DNA of 64,000 nucleotides from Arthrobacter sp. HY1533 (lineage in GTDB: Bacteria; Actinomycetota; Actinomycetes; Actinomycetales; Micrococcaceae): contig NZ_JANKZF010000009.1 of assembly GCF_027568515.1 (NCBI RefSeq), forward strand, positions 124,001 through 188,000, given 5' to 3'. Positions 20,422 through 28,502 of this stretch are shown here, one piece after another. Position 1 is the first letter of the stretch. The number at the start of each line of letters is the position of its first letter. Made by a program: the position numbers and the translations under genes. Below the pieces are notes generated by a model. It saw only the letters and a program-made list of their open reading frames with translations. It was not told the origin of the DNA and ran no database searches.

Positions 20422-20462
20422 AGCGGGTTTGGCGCATGACACTGTTATGCGCCAAACCCGCT
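20422..20462. terminator. Hairpin downstream of the ABC-F gene
   Basis: A perfect 16-bp stem (AGCGGGTTTGGCGCAT, 20422-20437, with 20447-20462) and a 9-nt loop. No T tract follows, so it may terminate inefficiently or be Rho-assisted. Confidence 0.6.
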
Positions 20463-20598
20463 TCCAGCTCCGCGCAGATCAGAACCGACCATGGCCCTTC
20501 AGCCAACAATTCCTCCACAGCCGCCCCTGCCACCTGCATAGTCCCCAAAAACGACGCCGGTGCTGCCGCAACACGGGCTTTTGGCCAACCATGGTGCC

Positions 20599-21447
20599 AT
20601 GAGCATTCGGGCCAGCATCTCGCAGCAAACGATCCAAGAGGCTGTCGCCGCCCTGGGCGGAATTGCCCGAAACAAGGATTTGTTGGCTCGCGGATATTCC
20701 ACAAGGCAGGTCAGTGAAGCCGTTGCCGAAGGGGTGATCCATCGGATTGCCCGCGGGTACTACGCGCTTGCTGAAGCCTCGGAAACTGAAGTATTCCTCG
20801 CAGCCCACCAGGCGCGGCGCACCTGTCTGAGCAAGGCCGCCGATTTGGGGCTGTGGGTCTTGGAGGAGCCGAAACAGCTGCATGTTGCCGCCGCGCACGG
20901 ACGCCCGATTCCCGGGTGCGTGGTCCATCGTGTCAAGGGTGGCCAGAAACTTATGGACATTCTGCGCCAGTGCGTGCGTTGCGGCACTGAATTGGAAGCC
21001 CTCGCCGTCCTGGAGTCCGCGGTGGTAACAAACAAGTGCTCCATCAACTACCTGCGCACCTCATTCAGTGGACGGCAAGACCAGGCAGGCCGGGCCATTG
21101 TTGAGCTGATTGACCCACAGGCCATGTCGCTTCCGGAAACGTGTGGCCGCTACCACCTGCGCAAGGCCGGTTACAACGTGCAGGGACAGGCCTATGTCAG
21201 AAATGCCGGGCACATCGACCTCTTGGTGGACGGAGTCCTGGGCGTCGAAATTGACGGCCAGGAGTTCCACAACAATTCCAAGGCCTGGCGCGAAGACTTG
21301 CGCCGGGACACCATGTACGTGGTCCAGGGGATGTGGCGGCTCAGGGTTCCCGCAGCCATTGCAATGTACCAACCCGACATCCTGTTGCGCTGGGTGGAAC
21401 AGGCCCTGGCCAGGATCCGCTCAACCCAGCGGCCCCAGATGCAATGA
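20599..21447 (+). CDS. AbiEi-type N-domain fused to DUF559-like nuclease fold
   Basis: About 282 residues. The N-terminal ~60 residues resemble the winged-helix AbiEi antitoxin domain: an alternating helix pattern then ARGYSTRQVSEAVAEGVIHR and IARGYYAL. The C-terminal third resembles DUF559/Vsr-type PD-(D/E)XK proteins: HIDLLVDGVLGVEIDGQEFH, then a basic helix and VVQGMWRLRVP. Asp, Glu and the following Lys/His-type residues are plausibly catalytic. No AbiEii-like toxin is adjacent, so this is not a classic AbiE pair. The ATG at 20599 begins where homology-like sequence starts. Function unknown; related to orphan proteins common in Arthrobacter-type genomes. Confidence 0.65.
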   Translation: MSIRASISQQTIQEAVAALGGIARNKDLLARGYSTRQVSEAVAEGVIHRIARGYYALAEASETEVFLAAHQARRTCLSKAADLGLWVLEEPKQLHVAAAHGRPIPGCVVHRVKGGQKLMDILRQCVRCGTELEALAVLESAVVTNKCSINYLRTSFSGRQDQAGRAIVELIDPQAMSLPETCGRYHLRKAGYNVQGQAYVRNAGHIDLLVDGVLGVEIDGQEFHNNSKAWREDLRRDTMYVVQGMWRLRVPAAIAMYQPDILLRWVEQALARIRSTQRPQMQ

Positions 21448-21551
21448 ACCCCACCGCGGCTTCGCCCTTGTGACCTTGGCCACCACGCCGCGGAAATATG
21501 CCCGCCCGCCCCGCGCCCCAAATGGCGCAAGGGGCCGCCGCCATGGCACAC

Positions 21552-21557
21552 TATATT
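21552..21557 (+). promoter_or_regulatory. Putative -10 box TATATT of tRNA-Gln
   Basis: A consensus-like TATATT lies 35 nt upstream of the mature tRNA 5' end in otherwise GC-rich sequence. No clear -35 is visible. Confidence 0.45.
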
Positions 21558-21592
21558 CTCGTGGGTTGCCGGTGTGAGCGGGCGGCGCATGG

Positions 21593-21664
21593 TCCGCCCT
21601 GGTGTAACGGCAGCACCCCAGCCTTTGGAGCTGTGGAGTATAGGTTCGAATCCTATGGGCGGAA
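21593..21664 (+). tRNA. tRNA-Gln (anticodon TTG)
   Basis: A 72-nt cloverleaf. The acceptor stem TCCGCCC pairs with GGGCGGA, followed by discriminator A. The D-arm contains GGTGTAACGGCAGCAC, the anticodon loop CTTTGGA carries TTG, and the T-arm contains GGTTCGAATCC. CCA is not encoded. It lies just upstream of glmU, a usual position in Micrococcaceae. Confidence 0.95.
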
Positions 21665-21772
21665 CCGGTTTTGCAGACGAAGGGTCCATGCTGGCACAGG
21701 CGGTACCATGGAACTGATCCCCATTGCGTACGTAAGAAAATCGGACTGCGGTCCGGGCAGGAGTGCCACTTA

Positions 21773-23221
21773 GTGAGCCCCCAAGACATCCCCACCGACA
21801 CCCCGGCAGCAGTCATCGTCCTGGCGGCAGGTGCAGGCACCCGGATGAAGTCGCGGACCCCCAAGATTCTCCACACCATCGGCGGCATCTCCATGGTGGG
21901 CCACGCCCTCGCCGCCGCCAAGGGGCTCAACCCTGAGCGGCTGGCCGTGGTGGTCCGCCACGAGCGCGACCTCGTCGCCGCACACATCACCGCGCTCGAT
22001 GAAGCCGCGCACATTGTGGACCAGGACGAAATCCCCGGCACCGGCCGCGCCGTGCAGCAGGCCCTCGAGGCCCTGGACGCCGCAGCCCCCGTGGCCGGCA
22101 CAGTGGTTGTCACCTATGGCGACGTCCCCCTCCTCACGGCGGAACTCCTCGCCGAGCTCACCGCGACGCACCAGGCCGACGGCAACGCCGTGACCGTGCT
22201 GACCGCAGTCCTGGACGACGCCGCCGGCTATGGCCGCATCCTGCGCCATGAAGATGGCACCGTGCTGGGCATCCGCGAGCACAAGGACGCCACGGACGAG
22301 GAACGCGAAATTCGCGAGATCAACTCCGGCATCTACGCCTTCGACGCCGCCGTTCTCCGCGAGGCACTCAAGGCTGTCACCACCGACAACAACCAGGGCG
22401 AGATGTACCTGACAGATGTCCTGTTCCTGGCCAGGAACGACGGCGGCCGCGTCGCCGCAGTCTCCACGACCGACCGCTGGCAGGTTGAAGGCGCCAACGA
22501 CCGCGTGCAGCTCGCCGCCCTGGGCGCCGAGCACAACCGCCGCATCGTCGAGGGCTGGATGCGCGCCGGCGTGAGCATCATCGATCCCGCCACCACCTGG
22601 ATCGACTCCACGGTGCAGCTGGCCGAGGACGTCACCATCCTGCCCGGCACCCAGCTGCACGGCAAGACCACAGTGGCGCGCGACGCCGTCGTCGGTCCCG
22701 ATTCCACGCTCACCGACGTGCAAATTGCCGAAGGCGCCGAAGTGACCCGCACCCACGGCTCCGGCGCCATCATCGGCGAGGGCGCACATGTTGGCCCCTT
22801 CACCTACCTGCGCCCCGGCACAGTGCTGGGTGCCGACGGCAAGATCGGCGCGTTCTACGAAACGAAGAACGTCACCATTGGCCGCGGCTCCAAGCTCAGC
22901 CACCTGGGCTACGCCGGCGACGCCGAGATCGGCGAGGACACCAACATCGGCTGCGGCAACATCACGGCCAACTTCGACGGCGTGAACAAGCACCGCACGG
23001 TGATCGGCTCGGGCGTGCGCACCGGCTCCAACACCGTGTTCGTGGCCCCCGTGACTGTTGGCGACGGCGCCTTCACGGGAGCCGGGGCCATTGTGCGCAA
23101 GGACGTTCCCGCGGGTGCCCTGACCCTGACGGTGGCCCCGCAGCGCAACGCCGAGGGCTGGACCGCGGCCCACCGGCCCGGCAGCATCTCCGCGCAAGCG
23201 GCCGAAAATGCCGGCAACTAA
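21773..23221 (+). CDS. glmU: Bifunctional N-acetylglucosamine-1-phosphate uridyltransferase / glucosamine-1-phosphate acetyltransferase
   Basis: Makes UDP-GlcNAc for peptidoglycan and surface glycans. About 482 residues. The N-terminal nucleotidyltransferase has VILAAGxGTRMKS-type signature AAGAGTRMKSRTPK, GDVPLL and EINSGIYAF. The C-terminal left-handed beta-helix has hexapeptide repeats, with acetyltransferase residues in GPFTYLRPGTVLG, GAFYETKN and NCDGxNKH-type NFDGVNKHRT. The GTG at 21773 has GCAGGAG upstream. It starts the glmU-prs-rplY-pth run; UDP-GlcNAc could also feed the downstream polysaccharide locus (inference). Confidence 0.96.
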   Translation: MSPQDIPTDTPAAVIVLAAGAGTRMKSRTPKILHTIGGISMVGHALAAAKGLNPERLAVVVRHERDLVAAHITALDEAAHIVDQDEIPGTGRAVQQALEALDAAAPVAGTVVVTYGDVPLLTAELLAELTATHQADGNAVTVLTAVLDDAAGYGRILRHEDGTVLGIREHKDATDEEREIREINSGIYAFDAAVLREALKAVTTDNNQGEMYLTDVLFLARNDGGRVAAVSTTDRWQVEGANDRVQLAALGAEHNRRIVEGWMRAGVSIIDPATTWIDSTVQLAEDVTILPGTQLHGKTTVARDAVVGPDSTLTDVQIAEGAEVTRTHGSGAIIGEGAHVGPFTYLRPGTVLGADGKIGAFYETKNVTIGRGSKLSHLGYAGDAEIGEDTNIGCGNITANFDGVNKHRTVIGSGVRTGSNTVFVAPVTVGDGAFTGAGAIVRKDVPAGALTLTVAPQRNAEGWTAAHRPGSISAQAAENAGN

Positions 23222-23259
23222 GACTTCTCACCCACCCCACCACCGCGAGAAAGAACATC

Positions 23260-24240
23260 ATGAGCGAACTTAGCCGTAACGTCGACAGGAAATTGGTGTT
23301 GGCATCCGGCCGCGCCCACCCCGAGCTGGCCGAGGAAGTGGCGAAGTGCCTGGACACGGAACTGCTGCCCATGTCCGCGTACGACTTCGCCAACGGCGAG
23401 ATCTACGTCCGCTCCGGTGAGAGCGTGCGCGGCAAGGAAGTGTTCATCATCCAGGCCCACCCGGCCCCGCTGAACAACTGGCTCATGGAACAGCTCATCA
23501 TGGTTGACTCCATGAAGCGCGCCTCCGCCAGCGCCATCACGGTGGTTGCCCCGTTCTACCCGTACTCCCGCCAGGACAAGAAGGGCCGTGGCCGCGAGCC
23601 CATCTCCGCCCGCCTGGTTGCCGACCTGTACAAGACGGCCGGCGCCGACCGCATCATGAGCGTTGACCTGCACACCGCACAGATCCAGGGCTTCTTCGAC
23701 GGCCCCGTGGACCACCTGTTCGCCATCCCGCTGCTGGCGGACCACATCCGCAGCATCGTCGGCGAGGACGAGGTCACTGTCGTTTCGCCCGACACCGGCC
23801 GCGTCCGCGTTGCCGAGCAGTGGGCCGAGCGCCTGGGCGGTGCGCCCCTGGCGTTCGTGCATAAGTCGCGCGATTTGACCGTGCCGAACCAGGCCGTTTC
23901 CAAGACTGTTGTGGGACAGGTCGAGGGACGCACCTGCGTGCTCATTGACGACATGATCGACACCGGTGGAACCATTGCCGGCGCAGTCCGCGTCCTGAAG
24001 GACGCCGGCGCCAAGGACGTCATCATCGCCGCCACGCACGCCGTGTTCTCGGACCCGGCCGCCGAGCGCCTGGCCAACTGCGGCGCCCGCGAGGTTGTTG
24101 TGACCAACACGCTGCCCATCCCGGCAGAGAAGCGCTTCGAGACCCTCACGGTCCTCTCGATTGCACCCCTGCTGGCCCGTGCCATCAAGGAAGTCTTCGA
24201 GGACGGCTCCGTCACCTCGCTCTTCGACGGCGACGCGTAA
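23260..24240 (+). CDS. prs: Ribose-phosphate pyrophosphokinase (PRPP synthase)
   Basis: Converts ribose-5-phosphate and ATP to PRPP for nucleotide, histidine and tryptophan synthesis. 326 residues. The flexible loop FYPYSRQDKKGRGREPISA, the divalent-metal site SVDLHTAQIQGFF, and the PRPP-binding loop VLIDDMIDTGGTI are all intact. The ATG at 23260 has a GAGAAAG ribosome site. It lies 38 bp after glmU, a conserved pairing. Confidence 0.97.
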   Translation: MSELSRNVDRKLVLASGRAHPELAEEVAKCLDTELLPMSAYDFANGEIYVRSGESVRGKEVFIIQAHPAPLNNWLMEQLIMVDSMKRASASAITVVAPFYPYSRQDKKGRGREPISARLVADLYKTAGADRIMSVDLHTAQIQGFFDGPVDHLFAIPLLADHIRSIVGEDEVTVVSPDTGRVRVAEQWAERLGGAPLAFVHKSRDLTVPNQAVSKTVVGQVEGRTCVLIDDMIDTGGTIAGAVRVLKDAGAKDVIIAATHAVFSDPAAERLANCGAREVVVTNTLPIPAEKRFETLTVLSIAPLLARAIKEVFEDGSVTSLFDGDA

Positions 24241-24258
24241 GCAGTAAACGGCACAAGC

Positions 24259-24302
24259 ACGACGGCGGGACCCGGTTCATGTGGACCGGGTCCCGCCGTC
24301 GT
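24259..24302. terminator. Terminator after prs
   Basis: A perfect 18-bp stem ACGACGGCGGGACCCGGT with its complement and an 8-nt loop, followed by TCTGC. Confidence 0.8.
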
Positions 24303-24447
24303 TCTGCTAAACTTATGCAGTAAACCTTGGCGAGGGACACCATGTGTCCGTGATCGACTGGGTCTTCTACGCTCCTTGCATTTGTGCAGTGGTTTGTGTT
24401 GACCTGTTTAGTCCACGCCCACCCCACACTATGAAGGAGCTTTTTTC

Positions 24448-25014
24448 ATGACTGAATTGAACCTGACCGGCGAAGCCCGCAACGAATTCGGCAAGGGCGC
24501 TGCCCGCCGCATCCGCCGCGCCAAGCAGATCCCCGCGGTCATCTACGGCCACGGCGTTGCCCCCCTGCACATCGTCCTGCCGGAGCGCGAAACCGTTCGC
24601 GCCATCCGCGGCGCCAACGCACTGCTGACCGTCACGGTCGATGGCGTTGAGCACCTCGCCCTGGTGAAGGATGTCCAGAAGGACCCCGTACTGCAGATCG
24701 TCGAGCACATCGACCTGCTGACCGTCCAGAAGGGCGAGAAGGTTGACGTTGACGTTCCCGTCGTCATCGTTGGCGAGCCGGCTGCCTCGGTTGTTGTCAA
24801 CCAGGAGACCATGACCATCAGCCTCTCCGCAGATGCAACCAACGTGCCGGTTCACGTTGAGGTTGACATTGCAGGCCGCACCGCAGGCGCGCACATCCAC
24901 GCCTCGGACCTGGTCCTGCCGGCCAACTCCGAGCTGGTCACCGAAGGCACCGCGCTGATCGTGCACTTCGCTGAGCCCGCTGTTGCAGCCGAAGCTGAAG
25001 CAGCTGCCGAGTAA
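24448..25014 (+). CDS. rplY: Ribosomal protein bL25 (general stress protein Ctc type)
   Basis: The 5S rRNA-binding protein of the large subunit. At 188 residues it is the long CTC form: an N-terminal L25 domain (GKGAARRIRRAKQIPAVIYG), a C-terminal beta domain and an Ala/Glu-rich tail. A strong AAGGAGC site precedes the ATG at 24448. It is followed closely by pth, the standard bacterial pairing. The ~200-bp upstream region after the prs terminator presumably carries its own promoter. Confidence 0.95.
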   Translation: MTELNLTGEARNEFGKGAARRIRRAKQIPAVIYGHGVAPLHIVLPERETVRAIRGANALLTVTVDGVEHLALVKDVQKDPVLQIVEHIDLLTVQKGEKVDVDVPVVIVGEPAASVVVNQETMTISLSADATNVPVHVEVDIAGRTAGAHIHASDLVLPANSELVTEGTALIVHFAEPAVAAEAEAAAE

Positions 25015-25032
25015 TTTCGAAGCACACATCAC

Positions 25033-25605
25033 ATGAGTGATACCTGGCTTGTAGTCGGGCTCGGAAACCCCGGGCCCGGCTACAGCCGCAACAGGCACAA
25101 TATTGGCTACATGGTGGTTGAGGAACTTGCCTCCCGCCTGGGGGCCAATTTCACGAGCCACAAATCAAAGGCCCTCGTGGCCACCGGCCGGCTCTCGGTT
25201 GGCGGGCACAAGCTGATCCTGGCCAAGCCCACCACGTTCATGAACCTCAGCGGAGGCCCGACGGCGGCACTCGCCAAGTTCTACAACCTCCCGGCCGCAA
25301 ACGTGGTGGCCGTCCACGACGAAATTGACATCCCCTTTGACACCGTCAAGCTCAAGCTTGGCGGGGGCGAAGGCGGGCACAACGGCCTGCGCGACATTTC
25401 CCGGGCCCTGGGCACCAAGGACTACTACCGCGTGCGCGCAGGTGTGGGCCGCCCGCCCGGCCGCGCCGACGCCGCAAGCCATGTGCTGCGCGACTTCTCC
25501 ACTGCGGAGAACAAGTCACTGCCGTTTTTGATCGACAACTCCGCAGACGCCGTTGAACTGCTCGTCACAGGCGGGCTGCTGGCGGCGCAGGAAAAATTCC
25601 ACTAG
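25033..25605 (+). CDS. pth: Peptidyl-tRNA hydrolase
   Basis: Releases peptides from drop-off peptidyl-tRNA. 190 residues. Family signatures: VVGLGNPGPGYSRNRHNIGY with catalytic His, KPTTFMNLSG, HDEIDIPFDTVKLK and GGGEGGHNGLRDI. It lies 18 bp after rplY and is probably co-transcribed. It is the last housekeeping gene before the accessory polysaccharide locus. Confidence 0.97.
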   Translation: MSDTWLVVGLGNPGPGYSRNRHNIGYMVVEELASRLGANFTSHKSKALVATGRLSVGGHKLILAKPTTFMNLSGGPTAALAKFYNLPAANVVAVHDEIDIPFDTVKLKLGGGEGGHNGLRDISRALGTKDYYRVRAGVGRPPGRADAASHVLRDFSTAENKSLPFLIDNSADAVELLVTGGLLAAQEKFH

Positions 25606-25766
25606 GGCCAACTGCGCCAAACGCCCCCTTCTGGGCCGTGAAAATCCACCACGGTCCAACGATTCCCCGATCTGTCCGGGACGGCTGCAAACGCTGCTAG
25701 AATCAGCCTAATTGCGGCAGGGGCACCTCGGGTGCCTGTCAAATCTCCGGAGGTATTAGGGATACG

Positions 25767-28502
25767 GTGATGACAAGCGTCTGGGGTGAATGGCCAGCCC
25801 CTCGAGGCGACAGGACAGGGCCCGGCTCTGGTCGTCGCGAGATGGGTGCAGCCGAACGCCGTCGCTGGTCCTCCTTCATTCGGCAAGACCTCGTTGGCAC
25901 AGCCGCGGACAGGCTCGCCGACGCCCAGACCAACGGTGTGGTGGTCATTGGACCCCGCGGTGTCGGAAAAACCACGCTTGCACGCTCCGTGGAGCACCAC
26001 CTCGAGGGCACCACCCACTTCGTCAAACTGTTTGGCACCGGCACGGAAACGGCAGTGCCCTACGGGATGTGGGGCGTACAGTTGGCACGCCTGGACGGTA
26101 CAAGCCTCCAAAATCCCAACTCCATCATCCAAGGAATCTCCGAGCTGGTAACGGCCGACGCCGCCGGCCGCAGGATTGTGGTGGTCCTGGATGACCTGCA
26201 GGCCGTGGATACATCCAGCATGGGCGTGCTGATGCACCTGGTGTTCAGCGGTGTCGCAAAGGTCATGGTCCTGGCCCGCAGCACCACCGAATTGCCGGAG
26301 GACTTGATGTGGCTGCTCAAGGACCGCCTGCTCTCGGAACTGGTGGTGGGTGCTTTCACGCTGCATGACGTCCACGAGTTGATCACCAAGGCCATGGGCG
26401 GGCGGGTGGCTGCCGCCACCGTGGTCTCCCTGTTCGAGTCCAGCGCCGGCAATCCGCTGGTGCTGCACACGTTAATCCACGAGGAAATCAACCGCGGCCA
26501 CCTGATGCAGCACAATGACACCTGGGTTCTCAACGGCGGTCGATCCGGGCCGCCCTCAGGCCTCTTGGCGGAACTGGTCCAGGAACGGCTCGGACGCGAA
26601 TCTCCCAGCATCCGGCACGGGGTTGAAATGATGTCGCTGGTTCAACGAGTGCCTTTGTCGCTGGTGCTGGATGTTTTGGGCGCCGACACCGTGAACGAGA
26701 TGGAGGAACTGAACTACCTGGCCATCAGCCGGAAGCCCGGACGCTACACTTCGCTGGCCGAACCGTTTTTGGCTGAAACCGTCCGGGGCATGATGGGAAC
26801 GGAACAAAAGGCCAGCCTCTACGCCGAGCTGACGGAGACCGTGTCCTTGGAGTCGCAGGTCCTCACCCGGCAGGAACTGCTGGTTTTTGCCGCCTGGGCG
26901 CACGATGTGGGAATCCCCCTCAAACCCGAGGTGGCGCTTGCCGCGGCCAAGACTGCCTTGTTGTATTCGGATCCCTTGCTGGCCCTGACATTCACCGACG
27001 CGGTTGAGCCGGGCACGCCCTACGCCGTCTATGCCGCGCTGGAACGAAGCGCAGCGCACGCCCTGCTTTCCGACTACCCACGGGCCGTGGCTGAAATCCT
27101 GGACACCAGGGAGCTGGCCGACGCGTGCCTGAACATTGGTGACCACTCGGGATGGATGGGGGAACTCTGCAACGCCCTGCTGTGGGTGGACGGGGGAGCG
27201 GAGCAGATTCCCGGCCTGCTCGTGGAAGAGTCCGCCAGGATCGATGCCAGCGACGGCGATCCGGGGCAGCTGGAACTCGCCAGGAGAAACGTGAATCTCG
27301 CGATGTTCCAGCACCAGGTTCAAACGGGCCTGCTTGCCCAAACTGCGCAGGCGCTGGAGGCCGCCTACCTGGAAATGGAGGATGTGGACTACAGCCTTTT
27401 TTGCGGGAGCCTGCTGGTCATGGCCTGGGCCGCCACCGGACGGGAAATGGACGCCGTGGAGCTGGCAGTTGAGATTTCACCGCGGCTTGAGGGCCAATCC
27501 AGGTTTATTCGCCAGCCGGACCTCCACATCCAGGGCCTGGTGCTTGCCCTCGCCTGGTCAGGACAGTGGCGGCGGGGCGTTGAGGTGCTCACCCAGATGC
27601 TGCGCACCATGCGAAGCCGTTCGGAATATCTGGGCGGGATCATTGAATTGGGACTGGGCATTGTCTACCTCTTTGCCGGCAGAAGCCAGGAGGCCGTGGA
27701 AATCCTGACGGTGGCAGTGGCGCAAATGGAAATCCGGGACACCTACCGCTGCACGCAACTGGCCTATGCGTCCCTGGCCTGCGCCTTGGCCCAGCTGGAG
27801 GACGACGCCGGGAGCACAAAGTTCCTTGCCCTCGCGGACGGCCTGGCACCCAACACCGAATGGGTCTACCTGGACCTGACCCGGTACTTCAGCCTGGTGG
27901 CCCGGCGCATCATGGGCGACCCGCGCGCGGCGGACGCCCTGGCTGTTTCGGCGCAGGAGGACGCCGCAGCCGGCCGCCACACGCTGGCCTCCCTGAAGTT
28001 GCTGGGTGCCTCCGCCCGTGCCCGGGAACAAGACATGCCGCTGTTGTTGTCCACTGCGGGCAAGCGACAGGGCCCCCTGGCCTCACTGTCCCAGCTGATT
28101 GCCCAAGCCGTCCTCGCCAAGGATGCGGACAAGGCCTTGGCTGCGGCAGCCGACGCGCAGGAGCTGGACCTCGCCGACATGGAACTGCGCTGTGCGTTGC
28201 TGGCCCTGGACCTGTCCCGGTCCGGCGGCCTCGCCCGGCAGGCCAGGGAAGCCCAGGTAAGAATTGACCGCCTGGCCCCGCGGACCCCGGGTTCCCCATT
28301 GATGGCGGCCAACGAGGGGGTTAAGCTGACTCAACGGGAATTGCAGGTGGCCAAGCTCGCTGGCCGCGGACTGGCGAACCGTGACATTGCGGAGCAGATG
28401 GGGGTGTCCATCCGCACTGTGGAGGGGCACCTGTACCAGGTTTTTGCCAAGCTGGGACTCAGTTCGCGCAGTCAGCTGTTTCAGATGGGTGAATTCTGGT
28501 GA
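25767..28502 (+). CDS. LuxR-family regulator with N-terminal P-loop ATPase (LAL type), copy 1
   Basis: A large STAND-like regulator of 911 residues. Walker A GPRGVGKTT is near residue 63, Walker B RIVVVLDDLQ near 136, then a long alpha-helical repeat region, and a C-terminal LuxR/GerE helix-turn-helix at about 854-908 (TQRELQVAKLAGRG, IRTVEGHLYQVFAKLG). The GTG at 25767, or the ATG three bases later, follows GGAGG at 13-16 nt. A TAGAAT -10-like box is at 25698-25703. It overlaps copy 2 by GTGA and is thus coupled. The signal sensed is unknown. Position suggests control of the polysaccharide genes (inference). Confidence 0.85.
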   Translation: MMTSVWGEWPAPRGDRTGPGSGRREMGAAERRRWSSFIRQDLVGTAADRLADAQTNGVVVIGPRGVGKTTLARSVEHHLEGTTHFVKLFGTGTETAVPYGMWGVQLARLDGTSLQNPNSIIQGISELVTADAAGRRIVVVLDDLQAVDTSSMGVLMHLVFSGVAKVMVLARSTTELPEDLMWLLKDRLLSELVVGAFTLHDVHELITKAMGGRVAAATVVSLFESSAGNPLVLHTLIHEEINRGHLMQHNDTWVLNGGRSGPPSGLLAELVQERLGRESPSIRHGVEMMSLVQRVPLSLVLDVLGADTVNEMEELNYLAISRKPGRYTSLAEPFLAETVRGMMGTEQKASLYAELTETVSLESQVLTRQELLVFAAWAHDVGIPLKPEVALAAAKTALLYSDPLLALTFTDAVEPGTPYAVYAALERSAAHALLSDYPRAVAEILDTRELADACLNIGDHSGWMGELCNALLWVDGGAEQIPGLLVEESARIDASDGDPGQLELARRNVNLAMFQHQVQTGLLAQTAQALEAAYLEMEDVDYSLFCGSLLVMAWAATGREMDAVELAVEISPRLEGQSRFIRQPDLHIQGLVLALAWSGQWRRGVEVLTQMLRTMRSRSEYLGGIIELGLGIVYLFAGRSQEAVEILTVAVAQMEIRDTYRCTQLAYASLACALAQLEDDAGSTKFLALADGLAPNTEWVYLDLTRYFSLVARRIMGDPRAADALAVSAQEDAAAGRHTLASLKLLGASARAREQDMPLLLSTAGKRQGPLASLSQLIAQAVLAKDADKALAAAADAQELDLADMELRCALLALDLSRSGGLARQAREAQVRIDRLAPRTPGSPLMAANEGVKLTQRELQVAKLAGRGLANRDIAEQMGVSIRTVEGHLYQVFAKLGLSSRSQLFQMGEFW

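Noticed and set aside
20599-21447. Complete AbiE toxin-antitoxin system
   Set aside because: There is no AbiEii nucleotidyltransferase-type toxin next to the gene, and its C-terminal domain is nuclease-like instead.
21593-21664. tRNA attachment site of an integrated element
   Set aside because: No partial duplicate of the tRNA 3' end and no integrase gene was seen nearby, and glmU follows in its usual place.
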